Assembly (NCBI RefSeq): GCF_900496995.4 | Contig: NC_044014.1 | Span: forward strand, 10,139,001-10,203,000 | Origin: Aquila chrysaetos chrysaetos | Lineage: Eukaryota > Chordata > Aves > Accipitriformes > Accipitridae | DNA length: 64,000 bases | Direction of reading: 5' to 3' | Part shown: one piece after another, positions 1-27,336 of the stretch | Position numbering within the stretch: the first letter of the stretch is position 1 | Layout: every line of letters begins with the position of its first letter | Notes under the pieces: generated by a model | The model's database searches: none | The model's input: only the letters and a program-made list of their open reading frames with translations | Told to the model about the DNA's origin: nothing | Translations under genes and position numbers: made by a program

Positions 1-3000
1 CTGGGAAGAGGAGTCTAAGGAGACCTTGCAGACAGAAGCTGTCGTCCCATGCAGAGGGTTTGTTTGCTTTGGTGGCAGAGGTGTTGAGTTCTTTGGGGAA
101 GAGTCCCCTGGGCTGGCAGCCTGTGACTAGGGCTCTGTGGAGTGATGATAATAGCAAACATTCAGCGTTTTGAAACACAAGATTAGCACCACTGATAGCC
201 ATGGTCTTAGCGCTCCCATCAACTGCTTAACTTCTTCGCCCTCCAGCGCTGGGTTATGAAAGAAACAAGTTCTCAGGCACAGAGTGACCCAGGCACCCCA
301 GGATGGAAAATTCAACGTGACTAGACACTTGGTGCTACAAGTCCAGTCCTGCTCCCACCATAGTGGCCCCTGAAGAGCTGGTCCTGCTGTAAGATGGAAG
401 TGTGATGGCTGAGTCACTGAGCAGTGTGGAGACGTGGTTTCTCTTAAGGTGTTTTTGCTGAATGAAAGATTTGCATCAACCTTGGCCGGCCTCTCCTTTT
501 CTTTAAATGATGCAATAAATTAGACAGTGATAAGGGGCCAAAGGGAACATTGAAATTCCAGTGGCATTTCTAGGAACTGCCCGACACGCTCCAAGTTCCT
601 CGCAGCAACCTGCTGGCTGGCCTGCAGGAGGGAAGCGGCTGGCTACAGCGAGGCACGTACGTGGGATGGCTGTTCGTCCCTGGGAAACAAACCAAAAAAG
701 CCCTCAGCGCATCTCAGGTTACACTGTCAGCTCCCCAAACCTGAAGGTAGACGGTCCTGTGGTTAAGGCTTTCTGCTGAGGATTCATTACACTCTCTTTC
801 TAGTCCCTGCACTGACAAAGGGAGCACCAGCAAGGAAGTACCTTTGTAAATATTAGTATGTCCCCTAATGGGGCCTGAAGTACTGGATGAATCCATTTGA
901 GAAGATTTCCATAGGCCCTGCTTGGTGCAGCTCTCCATAAGCAACACACAGATGGAGAAGGCCAGTTCCTTGCAGGGAAGCAGGGGCATCATCTAATGTT
1001 CCCTCATGATGGTGCTGTCTGAAGGGCGATGGAGGGTAAGCCACATTTCTGCAGGACACTAAGGATGGCTTCTCCCGTAGCACCGAATGGGCACATCAAT
1101 GTCTCGCCAGAGCATGGGGCATTGATGAACCAGTCCCCATGCCTGGTCTGATGGAGGTGTTTCCAGCAGATGTTCCGGGAGGGAAAGCAATCCATAGTAT
1201 TGAATGTGATGCTGGAGATCGTATGCGTGATAAGAGATAGCATGATGCAAATCTGTCTGAAATCACTGCTTGAATTGTACTGAGTGTGTGCAAGAAAATG
1301 GCTCTCCTGAGGTCACCAGAAAATTTTGGGCAAACATAGATTAAGCACCTGGTGTCGCCAGCTCACCACTGATCCACTCTCTCCCCGGTGTGCAAGGTGA
1401 CATCGCTGGTCTTTATTGCAGGTGCTCCTCTATTGACTTAATTTGCTGAAAGTCCAGCCACATAGAAGCATGTCTGGTTGGGTACCTCAGGCAGGAGGGA
1501 CTCTAAATAATGCACTGCAGCCAGACACTGCACTATGGAGAGCTTGTGTCTGGCTCAGTTCAGGATGGACACAGACAGCACAGATAACCTTTCGTGGCTG
1601 GACTCGTTCTCCTGCAGGTCTTGTGCTCTCTTGATCAGTGTATGACTCCAACTCCAGTTCTCGGCAGTGTTGTCCTCAAGAGGAAGTGTGGGAGTTGTGT
1701 GGTCTGGTTTGTGTTTGCTGTACAATGGGCTTTTTATTTTTCGTAACTTCAGTGACCTCACACCAATTTGGAGATTTCTCTTCCCATTACTTTCTCTCTG
1801 TTCCGGAACTTGCTTTTCTCCTGGATAGTTGCCATTTTCCTGCTGGAGAAGGGTACTAGAGTGGTAGAAAGAGCATGATTCATATTTGGGAATTCAGGGG
1901 GGAAAATTAGCAGCCACTAATGAGTGAGTGCAGCATGGGAATGTGCCACGAATTAACAGCCAGGAAAACAACCTAAAGGCACTGGCTGTATTCAATGACA
2001 GGAAATACAATAGTTAGTGAGGAGCATGTTAATTGTTAGTTAATCATGTAACCTGTGTTGCAGTTGGTTGGGTTTTGTCTCTCTTGTACACCCAGTTTGC
2101 AGATGCTGAGGGATTCAAAGTGGTGTGTGTTGCAGCCAGCAACCGCCCCTGCGTCCAAGCAGGTTACTTCATGGGGCCAGTAGTGCAAGAAGGTTTCAGG
2201 ATCTGCAGCCTTCTTCCAGCTGTGTTTTACATAGATTCGCTAGTCTGTGGATTCACTGAATTTCAGCTCATGTCAATTTAAGCATACGTGTCAGGAACCC
2301 TCCATACCCCAAAACGTACCTGGAAACTGGCTAAGAAAAGATTTTGACACCATAGAGCATGCTGCAACAAGAAGCTACAATATCACCTATTTCTTTAAGA
2401 GTGTGTACTTACATGACACATTTAAAATGCCTATAGGTGGACTAAAAAATTACCGCTCAGATGCCACAGGTTTAAAGACATTCCCTTCAGGTCTTCCTGG
2501 ATTAAAAGTGAGCACTGGGTAATACCATGCATGTAGGCGTTTCCCTTTGCTGTTTCTTCTAGAAGCAGCCCAGAGATTTAGCAGAATTTGCTCATTTGAA
2601 GAAAGGTAAAATTTTCACATTGGGGAAAATGTTACAGAATGAGGTTGATCTTGTTTTTTAAGGATAGCTTTTTTAAAAGGGCTGTTTGGTGACTCAGCTG
2701 CAGGTTACTGGGAAGTTACAGGTAGTTTTTGGAGGACGAGGAGGGGCTGTGTCAGGAGGAAGTGAGGTATTCACAGAATACAATGTGTTGTAAAGTGTTA
2801 AAACATTTATTAATTGTATGTGGGAAGACAACTTCACACGCCCTACCAGAATTTACTGTACCGATGTAATTTCCATATTGTATCTCTGTAAGTGTTATGA
2901 ATCACCCAATATGTGACATTAATTATCTGCATTTATCATTGTGCAAACTGACATAATGATCAATTATGGGGTAACACATCAGTAACTGTTTACTGAATAC

Positions 3001-5104
3001 AAAAGTAATACCCCAGTTTTCTGAAATATTCTGCAATTATCCTGTGCACGCTATATCTACCCAAATCCTACTCTTGTCCAAAAGTAACATTCTTCCATGG
3101 CTGAGAGGTGCAGCATGCATTGCTAAACACCTGCTTCAGCAGCAATGCTGTGTGCAGGTTCCACGGTGTTGGCTCTCCTCCCACCACTACATACGGTTCA
3201 CAAGCTTCTTCATTAGTTCACTTCTTTTTGGAAATGTTTCTCTATAAAGTTCCAGGAAATTGCTTTACGGCTGTCTCACCTCCTTTGTTCACCCATAGCT
3301 GGAAACACTAGGTATTTGTCTCGCAGTTCAGTGACATATGACCACTTTCAGGAAATGTTTGAAAAAATGTTGAAAGAATGCAGGATGTTTGGTCTGAAAA
3401 AAAAGAGAAGGGAGACAGGCAGAAAAAACACCTTCCAGAATGAAGATTTCTCTGGAGACAGTGGAAATCAAGCATTCCCTATGCCCACTGAAAACAGGGC
3501 AAGAAAAAAATCACATTCATTTTCTGAAAAAACTGTCTAGGATAAGTATTAGGAAAAAATTGCCTAATTATACAGAGAGATGAGTCTTGGAACAACAGAG
3601 GAAGATTTGGACTTTCCTTTTCTAGACTTCAGGAGAAGAGCTTAGGCAAACCTTGGGCAGGAAGGGTCGAGGGTGACATCCTTGGTGGATACTCTTGAAC
3701 TAGATGATCTGTGACTTTAGGATTCAGGCCTAGAGGACTGTCCTAGCAGACTGACACAGTTACAGAGCTGGAAGAAGCCCTGCATGGTAATAGCTGGCCA
3801 TCCCATCCCTCAGAGACTCCTTAGGCAGAAATGGATTTGTTGTGCTCAAAGAGGCAGTGCAGAGCAAAGGAGTCCCACAGCAGCTTTGGAGAAGAGCTCC
3901 CAAGGAATGCCTTTTCTTCCATTTTCAGCCTCTGTAGTTCCAGGACTGGGGTTTCCCCTCTGTCTTTATGCAGAATTCAGCACAAACAGGCCTTTGAACA
4001 CCACTGAAACAGAAATACCAAAAAGTTATCCTTTCCCACCTTGAGAAATAAGCATGTCCCAAACACTCTTACCTCAAAAGCAGAAGAGACAGGCTGTGAA
4101 AACATTCAGTCTGGAAATTAATGTTTTGAACAGGAGCTGAGTCTGAATAGATTGTATAAATATTTGTGTGTGTTCGTTTTGAGTTACTGATGCTGTTTTC
4201 ATCTTTGGCTAAATAAAATTTTATAACAATTTTTTTAAAAGTCCAGACTGGATTTTAAAGGAAATATACAAAGCACGTTTGTCAAATTTACTACTGGAGT
4301 AAGTGGCACCAACGCTGATTTTAGAGAGTGTATTTTCTTACTGTAGTGGCTGACTTGGCCTAATTCAATTGGAAGCTGGACAAATATTTCCTTTGGGACA
4401 AATCCACCCTAATCAAAGCTTATATAAATCTCTTAATATCAATAATCCTATGCCTGCTAAACCCAATACTTATTTTGGTTGTATCTGGCAAGATAAAATT
4501 ATCTGTACTCAAAAACAGTGATTCGGTTTGTTGCTGCATCATTGTATATTAATACAATCTATCTTACAGCAATATATATGTATTTAAATACACCTGCACA
4601 CAAACACATATATACAAAAGTGTACATATCCATATAGAGAATAGGTACGTGTTCTGCATACATGCCATAAAACACCATGTTTCTGTAAGCAACAGAGGTT
4701 ATTGTAGTACAGGACAAAGTTCCCTTTTGGCATCCACTAAAGGCACCCCTGCAGGCAGTTCCATATCAAGCACCAGCACCTTTTGGTGTGATATTAGCTG
4801 AAAATCAGTCATGTTTCTATGATAGCAATGGAAGCAAGACACATTCACAAATAAAGATTTACAGGAAACATCCTTGTTTGAGAAACAAATGAGCACTTGC
4901 TCTGGAAATGCTGCGGTACCCATGACGTCCCTACGGTAGTACTTGGTAGCATCAAAACTCTTTCAGTGATCCGTTTGCATTGGGCTGAGTGCACATGCTT
5001 TCATATACATCATTTGTCTCTCTGGTTTTCCCAGCTGTCTTTACCAGTAACACTTCCACAGAGCAGGTCAGCCCTCCTCTCTCCCAAATGCATTCATTCA
5101 TTCT
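1..5104. other. Non-coding stretch left of PLEKHS1 (no gene recognised)
   Basis: I find no exon with a recognisable protein and consistent splice sites on either strand. Human synteny would place DCLRE1A beyond PLEKHS1 on the opposite strand, but no metallo-beta-lactamase/SNM1 motif is readable, so that gene, if present, lies further left. The part next to 5105 must include the PLEKHS1 3' untranslated region, but I could not fix its polyadenylation site: no clear minus-strand AATAAA stands close to the stop codon. There is a plus-strand AATAAA near 4212. Around 4560-4620 is a short TA/CA-rich low-complexity run. Confidence 0.5.
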
Positions 5105-20827
<15,723 letters not shown>

Positions 20828-20974
20828 CCTGATTGTTTTGTCCACCCAGATAGTAAACAGAGCAAAAACCTTGAAGCTAACTCCTTTTGCTTTGCTTCCT
20901 GCTGAGCAGCATTTCACTGCACACACGGTTGCCTGAGAAAATAACAAGTATCTCACAAATGTTTATTTTCATAG

Positions 20975-21180
20975 TGATGATTAAACTATATAAAATGAAC
21001 ATAGAAAAATCTATAATAAACTATATAAACAATTATAATAATTATTATTCATTTAAGCATACTATTGTACATCTTATTTTATATTATAAAGTAAATTATA
21101 CATTATATGCTATAATATTATATTTATTCTATTATAATAGAATTATAAAATTACAAACAATAAAAATTATAAATGTATAT
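20975..21180. repeat. AT-rich low-complexity tract
   Basis: About 200 bp almost without G or C, made of irregular TATAAA/TTATAAT/AATTAT runs with local self-complementarity (for example ATTCTATTATAATAGAAT). It starts about 45 bp beyond the PLEKHS1 first coding exon, in its upstream intron or promoter. Confidence 0.8.
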
Positions 21181-21611
21181 AGGCCAAAGAGATGATTTGC
21201 CTAAGAACTTGTGAGACCTGCCAACAGAACTTCATTTTGCCCCTTCCTTTGTAATAGACACAACACCTGTAACCTAGGAATATTGCATCCCATATATGTT
21301 TCTGACACTGCCTTTAGCAGTGTGATCAGTTCTGTATAAAACAGGCATAGCTTGGCCTGAAGAGTTGAAAATCTATTTAGAAAATCTAGTCATAGTACTA
21401 TGGTAATTCTCATAATTTGCAAGTCTGTAGCATTCTTAATACAATGCCCTCAGAGCAATTTATAAACAGTGATGAAATAAACTTTACAGCTTTCTAAGAG
21501 GTGGATTAGTATGGTTTTTCAGAGGGGTAAACAGAGTATCTGTTTTTATTTACGTCAACTTATTTTTGCAACATCTCCTCCAGTATTACCAGGGAAATGG
21601 GAATCTCACTG

Positions 21612-21705
21612 TAAACCTGAGAAGAAGTTAAATAACCTACTCATTGGCATAGCCAGGCTGGGGCAGAGATGGGAATAGAGGCTGGCAGGAAGGCAGAACA
21701 CACCG
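21612..21705 (-). mobile_element. Old MIR-like SINE fragment
   Basis: The plus strand contains the reverse-complement MIR pattern in order: CTGAGAAGAAGTTAAATAAC, CATAGCCAGGCTGGGGCAGA, GATGGGAATAGAGG. It is highly diverged, so the call rests on the order of several short matches. Confidence 0.45.
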
Positions 21706-22643
21706 ATGCATTTTCATGGAATTCTCCAAAGTTTTGTTAAATAACCCTTTAACAAAACAAGCAGGTCGCAGTCTGTGGGATTTGATAAGTGCACGAACAC
21801 AGAGATGGAGTATTTAGAAAGTAAAAGGTGGGTTAGTGGGCTTCCATTGGGGGTTTTTTGGAGCCAATTTTCCTTTTGGTGCTTTCCTTTGAGAAGAACA
21901 CCACTTGGGTGTCAGGATAACAGTGCCAGACCTCCAAAGCACTGCTATTTCTTTGCAATTTGTATGTGACCTCTGCACTTCTCCCAATTGATTGCATGCA
22001 CGACACTACATTTTGCACACTTGACAGTTTATTATTATCTCACAATTGCTTTCTTGTTTATTTAAAATCAGATCTAGTTTCTCTCATATACTTACATTTC
22101 TGGTTTGTAATGCCGTGTCTGTTTGTAACATAATTTAGGAAACTTTTCAAAAGTTTCCCTTTGCCTTACCCCAAAGCTCTCATTCCTTGCAAAATCAAAT
22201 ACTTTCCTTTTAGTAACTTGGCTTGAAGTTGTCTGTTAGCTATAACAAGGTTACTCGGTCTCCAACGTGTGCCACCTGAAGCTGCAGAGCCTCTTCTGAG
22301 AAAATTTGAAGGATTGCAAGTGCTGTTCTCTAGTTCTTTGCCGAGCTCCCTGGCTGGACTGAGAGATTTAAGGTGTTTCCTTTCTTCTGTTTCTTCAGTG
22401 ATTTACTCCATGGTGCCAGAAGTAAACATGGTACGGTCAGAAGTGGTGGTCAGAAATGATTGGTTATTTTCTGGCCTCACTCACCTGACATGGGATAGGT
22501 TACACACAAAATTTTACCTTTGACACACAACTAAAGCTATAGACTTCCACACATCCTGTTCCAGGCAATACCATGCTGTAAATGAAAATGACTCGCTGCA
22601 AATTTAGGTCCACTGGAGATCTTTGCAGAGCATTTCTGCCTGT

Positions 22644-22676
22644 ATTTTTGTTGTTGTTGTTGTTGTTGTTTTTTTA
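22644..22676. repeat. (TTG)n microsatellite
   Basis: About seven TTG units flanked by T runs. Confidence 0.9.
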
Positions 22677-25600
22677 AGGAAACCTTTGCGATTTTGCCTT
22701 CTTGGGAGAAAGATTTGTTGTACAAACGCTATGACAGACTGTTATAAAATTTACTGCTAGGGTTTTCACCTATTGCCTACCATAAAAAAGGACGAAAAAG
22801 CAACTTCCAAAACTAAAAATGACTGCACACAAAGTCAAATTGTTAGTGTCAATAGCAGGGGCACATGCCTGGGGTTGCAATGAAAGGCAACGTAATATTC
22901 TTTTCAATGTGACTGACAGAGTCACCGTGACTGGCAAATGATACAGTTCTTGCAAAACAACATTCCAAGAGCCTGTAAGAGGATAAAAGTCTCTTCTGGG
23001 TTTCAGTAAAAGTCAAGATTTGCAGGTGGGAAGATAAAAACCTGTGAGATTACAGTTGTGCTATCTCACTCTGCATTTTGGGAAAAAGTTTTTAGTTGTT
23101 GCATTTAATTGTCTTTTCTCTTCAATGGAAAGCAACATTTTTAACAGGTTATGTCTAATTCAGAATAGACAATGCCAATTCCATGATTATACCCCCTCAG
23201 ATTTTTGTATTCCTGGCATTAAGAGACTTGATTGCTTTCAACCTTTTGAAAGGCAATGAGGCACTTCAGTCAAAATGCAAATAAAATGCTTCAAATTATT
23301 AAAATGTAGGCTATTATAAAACTTCAAAAATATAATACCAAGATAAGGAAAACAAACTGTGTTAATACTTACAGGCAAAATGTCTTTATGATGTAGGAGG
23401 TTTTAGAGAAACACGCCTTTGAGTATTTCCAGATAACCTGTATTGCGTCCTGCAGCAAAACATGATGTGTCCTTGCCCTGTATTGTGACTGCCTTCTTAT
23501 AGTCTGTGTATAAATACAAACACCCTGAAATATGACCCACAAGGAAATTCCTGCTTCTGCCATGGGAAGCAAATAAAAGACTGTTCTGAAAGGGGAATCC
23601 AGAAGATTAATATTCACTTACAAGCAATGAAAAAATATGCACATTTGAGGCAGCCATGAATGTCTCCCATGCAGAAAAAATGCCTGGAGACAGCTTGTTT
23701 TTGTTGGTTCAACTTACTAAACAGTCCCTTCATTTCCCCTGAGCTGTGTCTAAAATATAATATCCACCCATGACTGGAAGATAAAGCAACATTAAGAACC
23801 CTAAAAGATTGTAAAATACCATAAAATGTAACCAAGTTCAGAGTTAAAGAACAGCATTTACTAAAACATACAATGGTGAAGCAGGATTTCTCATGCTACC
23901 TATGTAATGACAACATACTTTCATTGTAGGGTCAGCGTCTGTCTTGGTTATAGGTGAATTATTTTGATTTTCTCCAGAAACATCCAGCATATCAACAATG
24001 ATAATGATTTTACACACTGAACCACTTGGCTAATCCTGCAGATGGCAAGGGAATTGCTTTTAGACAGAAAACAGTTATAAATTTGATCAGGAAATAAGCT
24101 AAAATGCCCTACAGCTTGTAAGTCACTATTCAGCTACCTGCCCTTGCTCAAGTGAAAGGGTCAGGCTTCCTTATTCTGAATGGGTTCCTTCAGGTCTTGG
24201 GCTGGCACAGCCCTCAGCATGTAAACATCACCAGTCAGACATGATGTCTGTCAGTGGGAAGTTTTCCTCTTAAATAATTTTAATGTTTTTTGGACATGAT
24301 CTAAAGCAATGCTCCATCTAGCAGACACAGTGGTCCCCACACAAGGGAGTTTTTCTCTCTTTCTTTCACTGCTACTCTAAATTATCTTTCCAAGTTGCTT
24401 TCCTCTCTGGCAGTGTCTTCAGGTATTTTATGCTGATCTTTGTATATTTCATATACTAGAACTAGTCCAAAGGTTGTTTAAGATTCAGCCTCAACTTCTT
24501 CCTTTCATTGTAAGTCAGCAGGTAGAATTGCTGTGCTCCTTTGTGCCACACTATCATCTTTTTCCAGGAAACCTTTGGTCTACCAGGAGACCTCTTGCAA
24601 ATGTAGAGAGTGCCTTGTTAGCTTGCCACATTAGAGCACTGAAGAGCTTCAAACAACATTACTACTTTGCCTTTTTTCTTAGACAGACAGCTACCATTTC
24701 ACCTATTAGCTGGAAATTCCCAAGCTGTGCTTACTTAGTGTCCGTCATGGTAAATGTACAACAAAATCTGATAAAGACCCGCTCTGTCCACTTCTTTTTT
24801 TTTTTTACTTTTAAACATTATGTCCAATAGGGCAAATAGTTTTTCCTACTGACAGAGGAAACTCACTAATATTAACTCCTCTGATTCTTTCTCAGCACTC
24901 CCTTGTAGGCTAGGGTCTATTTCTGGTAATTTTTGTATTTTCCCAATGCTTTTATGCTAAGACAAATTTGCTATAGCTTTTTTAAAAATAAAATATCATT
25001 CTTAAAGAACCTTTAAGAAAAAAGCACTACACAAAAGGAAATGTGCTCCTTACCTGTTATGCTGTTACATTCCTTGGCATTATATTAAAAAATTAAATGA
25101 CCTGTTTCAGAGCCCCTACTTGCTCCTTTATTGTTCCCAAGGCTCTCTGGCTTCAGAGCTACAATGCATCTGAATAAAAGGATAGTTTTGGAGACAGGGG
25201 AATACTGTTAACAGAAATTTAAAAACAGGCTAAACCTTAAGCAAATAAACACCAACGAACTATAGAGACATGAAAGAGCTTCCAGAGAAGTAACAAATAC
25301 TGAAATGTTGACTGGACACTTTTCTCACAGTAGAACAAGAATATCTCTAATGCCAGAAAATAGTTTAAGATGGAGCTATTTGCCAGAAGTAATAATAAGA
25401 ACATTTTCATATGAACTGCTAGACCACTGTACAGTTTACTGTATAAAGACATTTTATACACAGGGCAAGATTAACCACTGGTAGATCAGGATATTTCCAT
25501 TAAAATATTTTCAATAATTTTGGTTTACTGTAAGAGAGGATGTGGCCTGCCTAACCTAAGTCACCCAATGCCAGCTTACTTTTCTAAACTACTTTTCAAC

Positions 25601-25748
25601 TGACACTGTAAACCTCATCTTGAAAAGATGCTGAAGATCATCTGCATTCTTGGCTGAGAAAGGTTTTGGGATGTATTTTCGTTGATTTTCACTTCACCAG
25701 ATTGAGTGACAAACATGCAGATATTCATAGGAAATTTAAAAAAAGGTC

Positions 25749-25754
25749 TTTATT
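25749..25754 (-). terminator. CASP7: Candidate CASP7 polyadenylation signal
   Basis: AATAAA on the minus strand, followed within 15-25 bp by a T-rich run (CCTTTTTTTAAATT). This would give a 3'UTR of about 1.37 kb from the stop codon at 27113. Other minus-strand AATAAA hexamers exist closer, for example near 26934 and 26308, so this is only one possible site. Confidence 0.4.
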
Positions 25755-27112
25755 GATTTCATGCTCAAGATGTCCATAAAACAGTCATTTATTTAATTCA
25801 AAGAACTGTAAATTTGACTTATGAAAAAAAAAATGCCTCACTATGCCACAGTATTTGTAAGAAAATAAACTTTATAATTCGGTAACTTGGCTTTAATAGT
25901 ATGCACTTATTTTCTTAGAAGATTTCAAAAGAGTATAGAGTACATTAACTGGGAAAAGGGTGGACAACTAACCATTTATCAGTTTAAACAAATCATTAAA
26001 CTTACTTTTTTGAGCTAGCTACCAACTTGAAAGAGAATATAAAAAGTAGGAATATAAACATCACCGACGTAGCTCCAAAATACAAAATCAAGACTGTGCA
26101 GTAACTAAAAAGGCACTTCTGGTTTCTGATTCAAGTAAGTATTTCCAGTCTTGGCAAAATTCCTCACAAAGAGAAGCTATATCTAAACATACATTTGTTA
26201 CTGGAACATATAATTCTATGATTTCAACATTAAATTTTAATGTTTTATAACAAAGCCTTGGCATTAACTTTCTGTTGGTTCAAAACTTCTGAATCAACAA
26301 GCAGACATTTTTATTTCTGCAAGCAGAAAAACTGCAATACCACTGTTTCAGGCTGTTCTGTCAGTTAATTGTCATTTGCAAGGCAAAAATCTTTACAATG
26401 GCACTTTAATAAGGCATCATCCAATTACAGTTTGCCAATCTTTTACAAAGATTTTCATTTTAATTTTTCTATTTGTTACATTTCCATACTACTCAGGCAA
26501 ATAATCTACAAATATTGATTTTTTAATTATTCATCTTATGCTAGAGTGATACCTAAGTAAATTGACTTCCAGATTAAGCACAGAGCAACCATTAGTCTTC
26601 ATCGATAATGTTCATAAAAAGGAAATATATTAGACCAAGAAACACCCTTTTAAATAGCTACAAACTGTTTCATCACTGGACATACCCATAATATGATGGT
26701 CTTTGCAAATTTCCGAGGAAGTTATAGTTCCATGAGCTAGCAGTGAAAGAAAAGATGGAGCCTCACGATTAAATTTTTTTGTTCTTAATTTTACAGTCTG
26801 TTTTCTGGAATAAACCTTTATGGGTCAGGTAGCTGACTCTCAGAACATCTTCAGTAGCCATAAATCATGACAGCCACACTAAGGGAAATCAAGATACAGT
26901 AATTAGTATTAGCTGTCAGGCTGGCCCACAGCATTTATTTCTTTTTTAAAATCTTGCATATTGTCCATCCCTCAGATACCCCAGCTTATACAATATAAAA
27001 ATCTAGTGTAATTACATTTCTGTTATTAAGAATGTGTTACTCCAGTTTATATCAAATCTCTACCCAAAACCATATCCTGATCTTTCATCACTGGCTGCCT
27101 TAAAATACACTT

Positions 27113-27336
27113 TCAGAAGTAAAGTTCCTTAGTGAGCATAGAGACCACACAGGGAATCTGCTTCTTCTCACTGAAGCGTGGATCATCAGACTGTGATTCG
27201 AAATTTGTGGCAACCACATAGTTGACCCGTGTGAGGATCTGCATGATCTCAAGTTGTTTTCCATGCTCATTTAGTACAGAGCACAGAGACTGCACAAACC
27301 AGGAGCCTCTTCCAGGATTCCTCCAGGAGTAATAAC
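27113..27336 (-). CDS. CASP7: CASP7 last coding exon (small subunit)
   Basis: 224 nt including TGA at 27115-27113, acceptor CCCTGTAAG|. It encodes [18 protein letters not shown], then [11 protein letters not shown], then [20 protein letters not shown] and the C-terminus KELYF. The human protein has two more residues at the end. Confidence 0.97.

Larger units (their letters stand above)
20933..25735. other. PLEKHS1 upstream region / space to the CASP7 3' end
   Basis: The two genes are in tandem on the minus strand, so this must hold the PLEKHS1 promoter and any non-coding first exon; I could not locate either. It contains an AT-rich tract, an old SINE-like segment, a (TTG)n microsatellite and unrecognised single-copy DNA. 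No protein-coding exon was recognised. Confidence 0.5.

Noticed and set aside
3316-3540. Lysine-rich 74-codon plus-strand frame
   Set aside because: No domain, no clear splice signals and low-complexity A-rich composition; not supported as an exon.
3655-3730. CR1-like words (TTGAACTAGATGATCTGTGA)
   Set aside because: Only one short block resembles CR1 and the characteristic terminal ATTCTATGATTC is missing; too weak to annotate.
1-5104. Expected 3' end of DCLRE1A by human synteny
   Set aside because: No SNM1A/metallo-beta-lactamase sequence is readable on the plus strand, so it is not called.
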